From NCBI GenBank assembly GCA_963850605.1, contig CAWKLX010000007.1, positions 186,001-250,000 on the forward strand: 64,000 bases of DNA. Reading direction: 5' to 3'. The translations under genes were made by a program, and so were the position numbers. A model generated the notes under the pieces. It saw only the letters and a program-made list of their open reading frames with translations, was not told the DNA's origin and did not search any database. Source of the DNA: BOG-908 sp963850605. Its GTDB lineage: Bacteria; Pseudomonadota; Alphaproteobacteria; Acetobacterales; Acetobacteraceae. Position 1 is the first letter of the stretch; every line of letters begins with the position of its first letter. Below are positions 27,201 through 34,983 of the stretch, in pieces.

Positions 27201-27756
27201 GGTAGAGCAGCAAATAGCTCTCGCCGTCGAAATGCTCCGTATCGACGTCGCACTCCGTGCCAGGTGGCAGAGCGTCGACATAAAACTCGTCATGCGTGAT
27301 CGTCGGGCGCAGGCCAGCCCGTTCCTCGGCACGGCCGCTCTGCCGCCAATGCGTCGCGGCGTCCGCAACCTCGCCGCCAGCTACCAGCGACGCGACATCG
27401 GGGTTGAGAGCGAAATAGAGATCCGCATCGAACGCCGTCTGCGTCGCGCGCGGTGGCGCGGCAGGCGGGGGCGTGTAGGCGATAGCACCGGCCGAGGCCA
27501 GCAGTCCTTCGGGCGCGGGCGCGGGCGGCACGGGCGTTGTGTCGGCCGGCAGCAGTATCGAGCGCGAAAGACCGGGCGGCCCGCCCTCGAAGGGCGAGTG
27601 GCGCGCACCGGACGCGATCTCGCCTTGCCCGAACGCTCGGTAATGCGCGTAACCGCTTTCGAATGAACCGGCGCGAACTGCCGCGCGCACGTCGCCAAAC
27701 GCGCGCAGGTACAGTTCCTCGGGGAAATTCTCGCGGTCGAACGCGTCGTCGGCCAT
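24253..27756 (-). CDS. multidomain glycosyltransferase: GT4-like plus two GT2-like domains
   Basis: From ATG 27756 (MADDAFDRENFPEELYLRAF) the product is 1167 residues. A longer in-frame reading to 28203 runs antisense to the SDR gene and is rejected. The first 230 residues hold three imperfect units of about 35 residues, each with a YL..x.DV core and an H(Y/W)...G end (FALNPDVASLVAGG, LLYPDVRQALGPD). A GT-B domain follows (NIFGPLAAISGLGTAARG; SEGFGLNIAEFMALGKPVIA). Next comes a GT2 domain (SLIVPVYNVPAPWLEACILS, DDASTAQD, LDHDDALHP). A second GT2 domain (EIVVVDNSS, MLNDDMEV, GGFDESFAIDFNDIDLCLR) ends the protein. It likely adds several sugars to a surface polysaccharide or glycoprotein. Confidence 0.9.
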   Translation of the reverse strand: MADDAFDRENFPEELYLRAFGDVRAAVRAGSFESGYAHYRAFGQGEIASGARHSPFEGGPPGLSRSILLPADTTPVPPAPAPEGLLASAGAIAYTPPPAAPPRATQTAFDADLYFALNPDVASLVAGGEVADAATHWRQSGRAEERAGLRPTITHDEFYVDALPPGTECDVDTEHFDGESYLLLYPDVRQALGPDPDAARHHWVHHGRFEGRVGCGIAPYRMWRARPEAFFKKPFGINIFGPLAAISGLGTAARGLLRAIRGLGLPIDLHPFDVSRGAPRITRAARAREPRYRCNLLLANADQIALLTSLYPAGYFDDAYNIAVWAWELAALRPDWHLSFAPLDEVWTNSEFEIDAIGAIAPVPVHKIRLPVEPPSAEAAEGRALYGIPADRLVFLMAFDVGSTSARKNPLMVIEAFREAFPADENVFLVVKFHSTAVEPAITRQLTRALRGAENVLVMADMLSEHDMALLRAACDVFVSAHRSEGFGLNIAEFMALGKPVIATAYSGNLDFFDETVGYPIDFTLTEVELQTGPYMPHYVWADPKKASLIEQFRNLYRDQPGAWMRGARASARISAQLSAAQIGQEIRARLHAIGLAAEQPALLGWLGRTRGIVGHAPLAGLDSAARACIAGLGACRPVISLIVPVYNVPAPWLEACILSVLGQTYPFWEMCICDDASTAQDTRDVLARAQGVDARIKIRRTARNLGISGASNLCAEMAIGSYVAMLDHDDALHPDALMEVVRALFTDPDIDVLYTDEDKIDDAGRVIDTYHKPDWSPEHLELVMYVLHLLVVRKQLFLELGGFREAYSGAQDFDLMLRLSRRTQHIHHIPRALYHWRAVAGSAAATVDAKPYALKAGFRALQDHVAERHAGAWVEDGLLPGTFRVRRRILGRPRVSLLILTNNAELDLPGRGRFHMVDNFVDSILRRTGYRNFEIVVVDNSSLVPEQVARFQSLGVRVENYTGPVVPFNFAAKANFALKMCRTEHLVMLNDDMEVAEEEWLTSLLELSQDGEIGAVGARLLHADGSIQHVGCVVGINNATAHVYHSFPGDFVGYNGFTHLIRNYSAVTGACLATRKSVLSQVGGFDESFAIDFNDIDLCLRIIESGYRIVYTPYCTLYHFEGASAKRVAARPDERRRFVARWARYMERDPYFNPNFSRENFDFSLA

Positions 27757-27847
27757 TCGCGGCGGCACTCCTGCGGACGGGTCATCTCGCGCGATGCGAA
27801 AGAGCCGCCCCTTGACCATGTAACATGGTTCTGCGACCGGCCGCAGG

Positions 27848-28810
27848 ATGGCCCCCGCCCCAACGCCCTCATGTGAAAGCCGCACGGTGTTCATCACCGG
27901 CGGCTCCTCCGGCATCGGCCGCTGCACGGCCGGCGTGTTCGCGCAGGCGGGCTGGCGAGTCGGGCTGATCGCACGCGGCGGGCCAGGGTTGGCCGACGCC
28001 GCCGCCGACCTTTCCGACATCGCGGCGCTGCTTGCCACGGCGCAGGCGGATGTGGCGGACGGAGTTGCACTCGCCCGGGCGGCCGACGAGCTGGTGGCGG
28101 CTCTGGGGTTGCCGGATGTCTGGATCAACTGCGCGGGTAACGGCGTGTACGGCCGATTTGCCGAGGTTCCGCCCGAAGAATACGACCGGGTGACGGCGGT
28201 CACCTATGGCGGCACCGTGAACGGCTGCCGCACCGCGCTGGCGCTCATGGCGCCGCGCGGACACGGGCGGATCGTCAACGTATGCTCGGCCGCGGCCTTC
28301 CATGGCCTGCCGCTGATGACGTCCTATGCCGGCGCCAAAGCAGCCGTGCGCGCATTTGCCCAGGCGCTGCGGGCCGAATTGCGCATGGCGCGCAGCCCCA
28401 TCAGCGTGGCCACCGTGTTTCCGCCGGCGGTGAACACGCCCTTCTTCTCCCATGCGGTCAGCCGCATGCCCTGGCCAGCGCGGCCCGCACCGCCGGTGTA
28501 TCAGCCCGAGGTGGTGGCGCTAGGTATTTTCCACGCCGCCCGGCACGGCGGGGCCGAACAGACCATAGGCGGTGTCGCCACCTTGTTTGCGTTGGCCACC
28601 CGGATGTGCCCCGGGGTGATCGCCTGGTGCATGACGCGGCTCGGTTTCGATGGCCAGCTCTCCACCGATCCGGAGGCGGTACGGCTGGCCGACCCGACCC
28701 TGTTCGCCCCGTCCTGCCACGCCTCGCCCGTGCACGGTCCGTTCGGCGCGCGCGCACGGCAACACAGCACGCATTTGTGGTTAGTCCGGACGCTCACCTT
28801 CACCCGGTAA
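27848..28810 (+). CDS. short-chain dehydrogenase/reductase (SDR)
   Basis: A 320-residue Rossmann-fold oxidoreductase. The NAD(P)-binding glycine motif is TGGSSGIGR near residue 18, the NAG-equivalent segment is INCAGNG near 97, and the catalytic pair is SYAGAKAAV (Tyr/Lys) near 160. The extended C-terminus (about 70 residues beyond the core) is like that of SDRs annotated as DltE-like or membrane-associated reductases. The ATG at 27848 has only a poor ribosome site, so translation might begin a few codons later. It is divergent from the glycosyltransferase and its 3' end overlaps the next SDR by 11 nt, convergently. Confidence 0.9.
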   Translation: MAPAPTPSCESRTVFITGGSSGIGRCTAGVFAQAGWRVGLIARGGPGLADAAADLSDIAALLATAQADVADGVALARAADELVAALGLPDVWINCAGNGVYGRFAEVPPEEYDRVTAVTYGGTVNGCRTALALMAPRGHGRIVNVCSAAAFHGLPLMTSYAGAKAAVRAFAQALRAELRMARSPISVATVFPPAVNTPFFSHAVSRMPWPARPAPPVYQPEVVALGIFHAARHGGAEQTIGGVATLFALATRMCPGVIAWCMTRLGFDGQLSTDPEAVRLADPTLFAPSCHASPVHGPFGARARQHSTHLWLVRTLTFTR

Positions 28811-29636
28811 GTCGTTCCGTCGCGTCCCAGACGGCGCTGACCCGCGACTCGTCCAGCGCGCGCGGGTTGGGGGCGACCGCGCGGCGGCGCTTGACGTAGG
28901 CACCAGTTACCCCGGCAAAATCCGCGCTGGTGGCCACGTAGACCGGCGTGTCTGCCCCTTGCTCCTCGGTCAACTGGAACGGCGCCAACAACCGCCACGC
29001 CAGCCCGACCGGGCCGCGCGCCCGCACCAGCCCGGTGGCCACCGCTCCGGGATGGACAACGTTGGCGGTCACACCCGACCCCGCCAGATCGCGCGCCAGC
29101 CGCCGGGTCACTATCAGCAGCGCCAGTTTCGACTGCGCATAGGTATGCAACAAGCCCCAGCGCCTCCTCCCCTCAAGATCGTCCGGAAAGATACGGGCGC
29201 GGTCGGAGGTGGAGGAGCCGGTGTTGACCACCCGGGCGCCCGGCCCGGCTGCGCGCAAGGCCGGCAGCAGCGCCCGGGTCAGCACGAACGGCGATAAATG
29301 GTTCGTGGCGATCACACGCTCATGCCCCTCCGCCGTCTCCTCGCGGCGTGCGCAGTACACGCCGGCGTTGTTGACCAGCACGCCAATGGCAGGGTGCCGC
29401 GCCACGATACGGGCGGCTGCCGCGCGCGTTTCCGCCAGCAGCGACAAGTCGGCGAGTTCAATCTCCGGCGCGGACCCCGGCACCTGGGCTTCTATCCAGT
29501 CGCGCGCGGCGTGCGTGCGCCCGGCATCACGGCCAAGGAGAACGACGCGGTGGCCCGCCCGGGCAAGGCCGAGCGCGATATGGCGGCCGATACCGCCGCT
29601 GGCGCCGGTAACCACACTGATCGATCCGCTGGTCAC
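28800..29636 (-). CDS. SDR oxidoreductase, retinol dehydrogenase-like
   Basis: The open frame extends to 29948, but the region above 29636 is vapC remnant and antitoxin DNA. I therefore take the GTG at 29636 (MTSGSISVVTGASGGIGRHI), giving 278 residues. The cofactor motif is TGASGGIGR near residue 11, the structural motif is LVNNAGVYCARRE near 85, and the catalytic Tyr/Lys pair is TYAQSKLALL near 160. The layout and the NTGSSTSDRARI phrase are typical of the retinol dehydrogenase or WWOX-like SDR group. The decayed toxin sequence ends right at its start, so its promoter context was probably changed by that deletion. Confidence 0.85.
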   Translation of the reverse strand: MTSGSISVVTGASGGIGRHIALGLARAGHRVVLLGRDAGRTHAARDWIEAQVPGSAPEIELADLSLLAETRAAAARIVARHPAIGVLVNNAGVYCARREETAEGHERVIATNHLSPFVLTRALLPALRAAGPGARVVNTGSSTSDRARIFPDDLEGRRRWGLLHTYAQSKLALLIVTRRLARDLAGSGVTANVVHPGAVATGLVRARGPVGLAWRLLAPFQLTEEQGADTPVYVATSADFAGVTGAYVKRRRAVAPNPRALDESRVSAVWDATERLTG

Positions 29637-29824
29637 AAAACGCTCACCAGATCGGGTACTGGAAAAGTCATGTCCGACGAACAGCAATCTGCAACCATGA
29701 TGGTTGGCGACTTCGCAAGCGAAGCAGTCGCCCGCGACTCGGCCGCCAACGCGACCTTGCAGCGTGTCGCCCCCGGCTCTACCAGCGCGATCGCCATCAG
29801 CGCCGACGTGTGCACCGCGATCAC
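29633..29824 (-). pseudogene. VapC-type PIN-domain toxin remnant, internally deleted
   Basis: A GTG at 29824 overlaps the antitoxin stop (GTGA), the normal VapBC arrangement. The first 29 residues (MIAVHTSALMAIALVEPGAT onward to AAESR) match the VapC N-terminus, but the first catalytic Asp is replaced (VHTS instead of VDTS). In a different frame the immediately following bases encode AGDCFACEVANHHGC and LLFVGHDFSSTR, which match the VapC C-terminus (GDCFAYALA, LLFxGDDFSxT). About 65 central residues are therefore missing and the two ends are joined out of frame. RNase activity should be lost. The middle acidic residues are gone. Confidence 0.75.
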
Positions 29825-30120
29825 GCCGGCAGACCGTCCTCACCAGACAGAAAATCCTGGCTCCGCGCCGCGCTTGGTCCGGGTGTAGCGTGGCGAGCCC
29901 CTGCCGCGATAACCTCTTCCAACACGCGGCGACGTGTCGCCACGTCAACCGGCGGCCGTACCGGCACCAAACGAACGGCGGGCTGTCCGTGCCGTGTCAG
30001 GATGACGTCGTCCCCCTGCTCCGCTCGCCGGACGAGTTCGGTAGACTGGGCTTTTGCGTCGGTTAACGAGACCGGTATAATCGAGCCGACCGCCGATGAC
30101 TGGGTCACATGGTGGTCCAT
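29821..30120 (-). CDS. type II antitoxin, Phd/YefM family
   Basis: A 99-residue protein with the Phd/YefM N-terminal DNA-binding fold: SLTDAKAQSTELVRRAEQGD followed by DVILTRHGQPAVRLVPV. The C-terminal tail ATPGPSAARSQDFLSGEDGL is the segment that usually wraps the VapC toxin. The reading frame is intact even though the toxin gene downstream is deleted. It would normally repress its own operon by binding the promoter in the 30121-30197 gap. An earlier in-frame start is not evident, and the first 15 residues are atypically long for the family. Confidence 0.85.
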   Translation of the reverse strand: MDHHVTQSSAVGSIIPVSLTDAKAQSTELVRRAEQGDDVILTRHGQPAVRLVPVRPPVDVATRRRVLEEVIAAGARHATPGPSAARSQDFLSGEDGLPA

Positions 30121-30197
30121 ATCAACGTATCAAACATGTGTCCACCAACTTTGCTTCTGCTGCGAACGTTGTTAACGGTTGGCGTGGAGGACCCGCC

Positions 30198-30506
30198 ATG
30201 ATCCACGTCGTCGCCCTCGTGAACGCTCATCCCGGCCAGCGCGACGCGCTTCTGGAAGCATTTCGCGAAAACTTGCCGGCGGTTCGCGCCGAGCCGGGCT
30301 GCATCGCCTACCAGCCCGCGGTCGATGTCCCAGACATGGGTTCGTTCCAGACCAAGTTCGGCCAGGACACGGTCGTCGTGCTGGAGATTTGGGACAGCCC
30401 GGAGGCGCTGCGCGCACACGGTGCCGCGCAACACATGGTGGAGTTCGGGCGCCGGACAAAGCCGATGGTGGCGAGCCGGGCGATCCACGTGCTGAGACCT
30501 GCGTAA
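30198..30506 (+). CDS. antibiotic biosynthesis monooxygenase (ABM) domain protein
   Basis: ATG 30198 is preceded by GGAGG with 7 nt spacing. The 102-residue product begins MIHVVALVNAHPGQRDALLE, then has VRAEPGCIAYQPAVD and VVVLEIWDSPEALRAHG. These are hallmarks of the ferredoxin-like ABM/YgiN dimeric fold. Relatives oxidise quinols or small aromatic compounds without a metal. It is divergent from the antitoxin gene and stands alone. Confidence 0.88.
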   Translation: MIHVVALVNAHPGQRDALLEAFRENLPAVRAEPGCIAYQPAVDVPDMGSFQTKFGQDTVVVLEIWDSPEALRAHGAAQHMVEFGRRTKPMVASRAIHVLRPA

Positions 30507-30553
30507 ACGTCGGCGCGCATGATACGCTAACGCGACCTCACAGAAACTCCAAG

Positions 30554-30752
30554 ATGCCGACCTATCGCGTGACACTCGTGTGCGACGGAGTGCCGAGCGA
30601 GGCTGGACCATCAGCGGCACTCGACGATGGACGAGTTTTTCGACGAGATCAGCGCAAATATTGCCCAGCCGTTTGACGGTGACTTAAAAATCAAGCCGAT
30701 AGAACGGCTCGTCGAACAGAAGGCCAACGTGCCACTCCCGCGCAGCATATGA
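30554..30752 (+). pseudogene. short decayed or frameshifted gene, function unknown
   Basis: An ATG at 30554 opens MPTYRVTLVCDGVPSEAG and runs to a stop near 30676. One frame over, an ATG at 30627 gives MDEFFDEISANIAQPFDGDL plus KIKPIERLVEQ and ends at 30752, just before the convergent PLP-enzyme gene. Both halves look protein-like (acidic, hydrophobic alternation) and together they suggest a single gene of about 65 or more residues that has suffered an indel or internal deletion. I do not recognise the family with certainty. Confidence 0.4.
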
Positions 30753-30758
30753 AGCGGA

Positions 30759-32039
30759 TCAGTTCAGCGCATTCCGCAAATCCGCAATCAGATCGTCCGG
30801 GTGCTCAACCCCCACCGAAATCCGCACCAGATTATCCAGCAGCCCAAACTTTTGTTTCCGCTCCGCCGACACCGCAATATGCGTCATCGCCGCGGGATGC
30901 GAGGCCAAACTCTCCGTCCCACCCAAACTGACCGCCAACTTGATCAAACTCAGCCGGTCCAAAAACGCAAACGCCTCGCGCTCCCCACCCTTCACATACA
31001 CGCTGATCGTCGATCCCGGCCCGCTGCACTGCCGGCCATACAAATCGGCCTCGCGCGAACCCGCCGCCAAATGGCCCAGAAACCCCACTTTTTCGATACC
31101 CGGATGGTTGGCCAAAAAGCCCGCGACCTTTCCGGCGTTCTCGCCCGCCCGAGTCATGCGCAGTTCCAAAGTTTCCAAGCTTCGCATCAGCAGCCACCCT
31201 GTGTGCGGGTCGCTCATTGTGCCGAACGCGCTGCGCATGGAGCGTATCGGTTTCAGCGCGGCGCGCGAGCCCAGCACCGCGCCAGCCACGACGTCGCTGT
31301 GGCCGCCGACATATTTGGTCAGCGAGTACACCACCATGTCCGCGCCATGCTGCAACGGTGACTGCCACAGCGGCCCCAAAAACGTGTTGTCCACGATCAC
31401 CGCGGGGCGGCCGCCGGGCTGGTCGTGCAACGTCGCGGCCAGCTCGGCGCAATACCCGATATCGACCAGGTCGTTCGTGGGATTGGCCGGCGTCTCCAGC
31501 ATGAACGCCGCAATGCGCGCCCCCGGCGCCAGCGTCGCGCGAGCCTCCGCCAGACGCGCCGCGATCTCGTGCGGCGCCAGGTTGCCGGCGAACTCCACGC
31601 CCTGGATGCCGAATTTCGGGAGCACCTTCATCAGCAGCGTTTCGGTGCCACCGTAGATCGGAGCATTGTAGAAGATCACATCGCCGGGCTTGGCCACGCT
31701 CAGCAGCGTCGTCGCTATCGCCGCCATGCCGCTTGCAAATACCAGGGCCGCTTCGGCGCCGTCCCATACGGTCAAGCGGTCTTCGAGAATCTCCAGATCC
31801 GGGTTGTTGAACCGCGAATAGATAAGGCCAGGTTGCTCGCCGTCGCGCAGCTCGCGTAGCCCCGCTACCAGCTCGAAAAACTCTTTCCCGTGCTGCGCGG
31901 AGCGGAAAACAAACGTGCTGGTCTGGAAGATCGGCACCTTCACCGATCCTTCGGACAAGGCCGGGTCATATCCAAACCCCATCATCAGGGTTTCCGGATG
32001 CAGTATCTGGCCGGCCAGCACGCGCTTGTGATGGTTCAT
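30759..32039 (-). CDS. cystathionine gamma-synthase family PLP-dependent enzyme
   Basis: A 426-residue fold-type I PLP enzyme. The cofactor lysine is in VYSLTKYVGGHSDVVAG near residue 225. The phosphate-binding and substrate segments LVFASGMAAIATTLLS, YNAPIYGGTETL and IYSRFNNPDLEILEDRL are intact. The family includes cystathionine gamma-synthase, O-acetylhomoserine sulfhydrylase and methionine gamma-lyase, and sequence alone does not separate them here. It probably acts in sulfur amino acid metabolism in the cytoplasm. The DAHP synthase gene lies 14 nt upstream on the same strand, so they may be cotranscribed. Confidence 0.9.
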   Translation of the reverse strand: MNHHKRVLAGQILHPETLMMGFGYDPALSEGSVKVPIFQTSTFVFRSAQHGKEFFELVAGLRELRDGEQPGLIYSRFNNPDLEILEDRLTVWDGAEAALVFASGMAAIATTLLSVAKPGDVIFYNAPIYGGTETLLMKVLPKFGIQGVEFAGNLAPHEIAARLAEARATLAPGARIAAFMLETPANPTNDLVDIGYCAELAATLHDQPGGRPAVIVDNTFLGPLWQSPLQHGADMVVYSLTKYVGGHSDVVAGAVLGSRAALKPIRSMRSAFGTMSDPHTGWLLMRSLETLELRMTRAGENAGKVAGFLANHPGIEKVGFLGHLAAGSREADLYGRQCSGPGSTISVYVKGGEREAFAFLDRLSLIKLAVSLGGTESLASHPAAMTHIAVSAERKQKFGLLDNLVRISVGVEHPDDLIADLRNALN

Positions 32040-32053
32040 GTTTCTGCGCCTCC

Positions 32054-33430
32054 CTATTGCGCGGCGATGGCCGGCGAGGCTGCCGCCAAACGGCGGGCCT
32101 TCAACTCAGCAGCAATTAGAAAGGCCAATTCCAACGACTGTTCTGCGTTCAGGCGCGGATCACAGAACGTCTCGTAACGTTCACCCAAATCGGCTTCCGT
32201 CAAGCGATGCGCACCGCCCACACATTCGGTCACCGGCTGGCCCGTCATTTCCACGTGCACGCCGCCGGGCCGTGCGCCGGCCTCCGCGAATACGTCGAAA
32301 AAGCCGCGCATTTCGGCCAGGATACTGTCGAAATTACGTGTCTTCACCGCGAATGCCGTACTGACCGTATTGCCGTGCATCGGGTCGCACAGCCACACCA
32401 CGCGCCGCCCGTGTCGCTGCACCGCGCGCAGCAGCGGCGCCAGATGCGTGCGCACCCGCTCCGCCCCCATGCGGCTGATCAACGTCAGGCGTCCCGGCTC
32501 GTCGGCCGGATGCAGGATGTCGATCAACCGCAGTAGCTCATCGGCCGGTGTCGTCGGCCCTACCTTGATGCCGACAGGGTTGCGCACACCACGCAGGAAC
32601 TCGACATGCGCGCCGTCCACCTGGCGTGTCCGATCGCCGACCCATAAGAAATTCGCGCTGCATCCGTACCAATCGCCGGTGGTGCTGTCGATGCGCGTCA
32701 ACGCCTGCTCGTACGGCAGCAGCAACGCCTCATGGCTGGTATAGAACTCGGTCTCCCGGATTTGCGCGGTGTTGGCGCTGCCAATACCGCACGCCGCCAT
32801 GAACCCGAGCGTCTCGTCGATGCGGGTCGCCAGGTCCTGGTAACGCGCGGCCAGCGGAGAACGGGCAACGAAATCCAAATTCCACCGGTGCACCTGGTGC
32901 AGGTCCGCATAGCCGCCGCTAGCGAAGGCGCGCAGCAGATTCATCCGCCCGGCGGACTGGAAATAGGCCGTATCCATGCGCTCCGGGTCCGGCAAGCGCG
33001 CGGCCTCGGTCGGCTCAGGACCGTTGATGATGTCACCGCGATAGCTGGGCAACGTCACGCCATCCACGCTTTCCGTGTCCGAAGACCGCGGCTTGGCGAA
33101 CTGCCCCGCCATGCGACCGATTTTGATCACCGGCACAGTCGCGCCGAAGGTGAGCACGACGGCCATTTGCAGCAGCACGCGAAACGTGTCGCGCACGGAG
33201 TTGGCGTTGAAATCGGCGAATGATTCGGCGCAGTCGCCGCCTTGCAGGACGAAGGCGCGCCCGTCTGCGGCCAGCGCCAGCGCATTCTTCAGGCGGCGGG
33301 CTTCGCCGGCGAACACCAGGGGCGGATAGGAGCGCAGCCGCGCCTCGGCCGCCTGGAGTGCGTTGCCGTCCGGGTAGGTCGGCGCCTGCCTAATCGGCCG
33401 TTCACGCCAGCTATCGGGTGTCCACTGCAT
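32054..33430 (-). CDS. class II 3-deoxy-7-phosphoheptulonate (DAHP) synthase
   Basis: ATG 33430 (MQWTPDSWRERPIRQAPTYP) gives 458 residues, the usual length of the plant-type class II enzyme. The longer reading to 33493 is rejected. Class II markers are FVLQGGDCAESFADF near residue 72, KIGRMAGQFAKPRS near 115, and a late VWLCDPMHGNT metal-binding segment. The enzyme condenses phosphoenolpyruvate and erythrose 4-phosphate, the first step of the shikimate pathway. It faces glpD divergently; the 83 nt between them carry GC hairpins. Confidence 0.93.
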   Translation of the reverse strand: MQWTPDSWRERPIRQAPTYPDGNALQAAEARLRSYPPLVFAGEARRLKNALALAADGRAFVLQGGDCAESFADFNANSVRDTFRVLLQMAVVLTFGATVPVIKIGRMAGQFAKPRSSDTESVDGVTLPSYRGDIINGPEPTEAARLPDPERMDTAYFQSAGRMNLLRAFASGGYADLHQVHRWNLDFVARSPLAARYQDLATRIDETLGFMAACGIGSANTAQIRETEFYTSHEALLLPYEQALTRIDSTTGDWYGCSANFLWVGDRTRQVDGAHVEFLRGVRNPVGIKVGPTTPADELLRLIDILHPADEPGRLTLISRMGAERVRTHLAPLLRAVQRHGRRVVWLCDPMHGNTVSTAFAVKTRNFDSILAEMRGFFDVFAEAGARPGGVHVEMTGQPVTECVGGAHRLTEADLGERYETFCDPRLNAEQSLELAFLIAAELKARRLAAASPAIAAQ

Positions 33431-33453
33431 AACAACCTGCGTATTAACGGTGT

Positions 33454-33499
33454 CCAAAGGCCGACTGGCCTTTGGTGGGGGATGCGGGGGCAAAGCCCC
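33454..33499. repeat. paired GC hairpins in the glpD leader
   Basis: A perfect hairpin CCAAAGGCC-gact-GGCCTTTGG occupies 33454-33475. A second, GGGGC-aaa-GCCCC, lies at 33487-33499. The ribosome site of glpD (GGGGAGA) follows within a few bases. The second hairpin could affect translation initiation, or the pair may simply be a palindromic repeat. It resembles the hairpin pair at 40654. Confidence 0.5.
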
Positions 33500-33513
33500 T
33501 CGCGGGGAGACGG

Positions 33514-34983
33514 ATGTACGACCTACTTATCACAGGCGGCGGCATCAATGGCACCGGCATCGCACGCGATGCTGCCGGGCGTGGCATGAGCGTCTGCCTG
33601 GTCGAGCAGGACGACCTGGCCAGCCACACCAGCGGCGCCAGCACCAAGCTGATCCATGGCGGCCTGCGTTACCTGGAATATCACGAGTTCCGCCTGGTCC
33701 GCGAAGCGCTGGCCGAGCGCGCCCGCCTGCTGGCCATCGCCCCGCACATCATCTGGCCGATGCGTTTCGTGCTGCCGATCGGCCCCGGCAGCCGGCCCGC
33801 GTGGATGATCCGCGCGGGCCTTTTTCTCTACGACCATATCGGCGGCCGCGGACCATTGCCGGCCACCAAAAGCGTCCGGCTGGACGGCACAGGCCTCGGA
33901 GCCGGCCTCAAACCCGGCATTTTGCGCCGCGCCTTCGCCTACTCGGATTGCTGGGTGGAGGATTCGCGCCTCGTCGTCCTGAACGCCGTCGATGCCGCCG
34001 CCCGGGGCGCCAGCATCCGCACCCGCACCCGCCTGGTCGCCGCCCGGCGCGAGGGTGAGGCGTGGCACGCCGAGGTGCAGGACACGGTCACGGGTGCGAA
34101 GGAAACGATCGGCGCGCGCCGCCTGGTCAACGCAGCCGGCCCCTGGGTGGGCCAGGTCCTGTCCGGCGCGCTGGGCCACAACGCGGGCGCGCGCATCCGC
34201 ATGGTCAAGGGCAGCCACATCGTCGTCCGGCGCCTCTACGAGGGCGAACACGCCTTCCTGTTGCAGAACCCGGACGGCCGCATCGTCTTCGTCATCCCCT
34301 ATGAACAAAAATTTTCGCTGATCGGCACCACGGACCTGCCCTGGGACGAGGACCCGTCCCGCCCCGCGATCACGGAGGCGGAGGTGGCGTATCTGTGCGA
34401 GGCGACGCGACATTGGCTGGCGGCGCCGGTCGGGCCGGCGGACGTGGTATGGAGCTATTCCGGCATACGTCCGCTCTACGATGACGGCGCCGAGAGCGCG
34501 TCCGAAGTCACGCGCGACTATGTGCTGGAGCTGGACCAGCCGGAGGGCCAGGCACCCACCCTGTCGGTCTATGGCGGCAAGATCACTACCTATCGACGGC
34601 TGGCGGAGGCGGCTCTGGCTAAGTTGGGCGTGGGTGGCCGCTCCTGGACCGCCGGCGCCCCCCTGCCCGGCGGCGACATGCCCGGTTTCGAGGCCTACCT
34701 GGCCGACTTGTCCGCCGCCTACCCGTTCCTCTCGCCGGCCCTGGCATGGCGCCTGGCCCGCGCCTACGGCACGCGTGCCGCGTTGATCCTCGGCACCGCG
34801 AAGAACATGGCATCGCTCGGAAAGGATTTCGGGCACGGCCTGACGGAAGCGGAAATTTCCTACCTCGCCACCCACGAATTCGCGCGCGCGCCGCAGGACG
34901 TGCTGTGGCGCCGCTCCAAACTCGGCCTGCACCTGCCGCCCGACACCGCGTCGCGCCTGGCCGGCGTGGCAGGACTGGCATGA
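33514..34983 (+). CDS. glpD: aerobic glycerol-3-phosphate dehydrogenase
   Basis: ATG 33514 follows a GGGGAGA ribosome site; an in-frame reading to 33472 is less likely. The 489-residue flavoprotein begins MYDLLITGGGINGTGIARDA, the FAD dinucleotide-binding motif. Family segments include TSGASTKLIHGGLRYLE, VNAAGPWVGQV and the C-terminal SVYGGKITTYRRLAE. It oxidises sn-glycerol 3-phosphate to dihydroxyacetone phosphate and passes electrons to membrane quinone. Its stop overlaps the glycerol kinase start (ATGA), so the two form a glycerol-utilisation operon. No glycerol facilitator or regulator gene is adjacent. Confidence 0.95.
   Translation: MYDLLITGGGINGTGIARDAAGRGMSVCLVEQDDLASHTSGASTKLIHGGLRYLEYHEFRLVREALAERARLLAIAPHIIWPMRFVLPIGPGSRPAWMIRAGLFLYDHIGGRGPLPATKSVRLDGTGLGAGLKPGILRRAFAYSDCWVEDSRLVVLNAVDAAARGASIRTRTRLVAARREGEAWHAEVQDTVTGAKETIGARRLVNAAGPWVGQVLSGALGHNAGARIRMVKGSHIVVRRLYEGEHAFLLQNPDGRIVFVIPYEQKFSLIGTTDLPWDEDPSRPAITEAEVAYLCEATRHWLAAPVGPADVVWSYSGIRPLYDDGAESASEVTRDYVLELDQPEGQAPTLSVYGGKITTYRRLAEAALAKLGVGGRSWTAGAPLPGGDMPGFEAYLADLSAAYPFLSPALAWRLARAYGTRAALILGTAKNMASLGKDFGHGLTEAEISYLATHEFARAPQDVLWRRSKLGLHLPPDTASRLAGVAGLA

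Noticed and set aside
27757..28203. N-terminal extension of the large glycosyltransferase
   Set aside because: It runs antisense to the SDR gene and is Ser/Ala/Pro low-complexity; ATG 27756 begins the conserved part.
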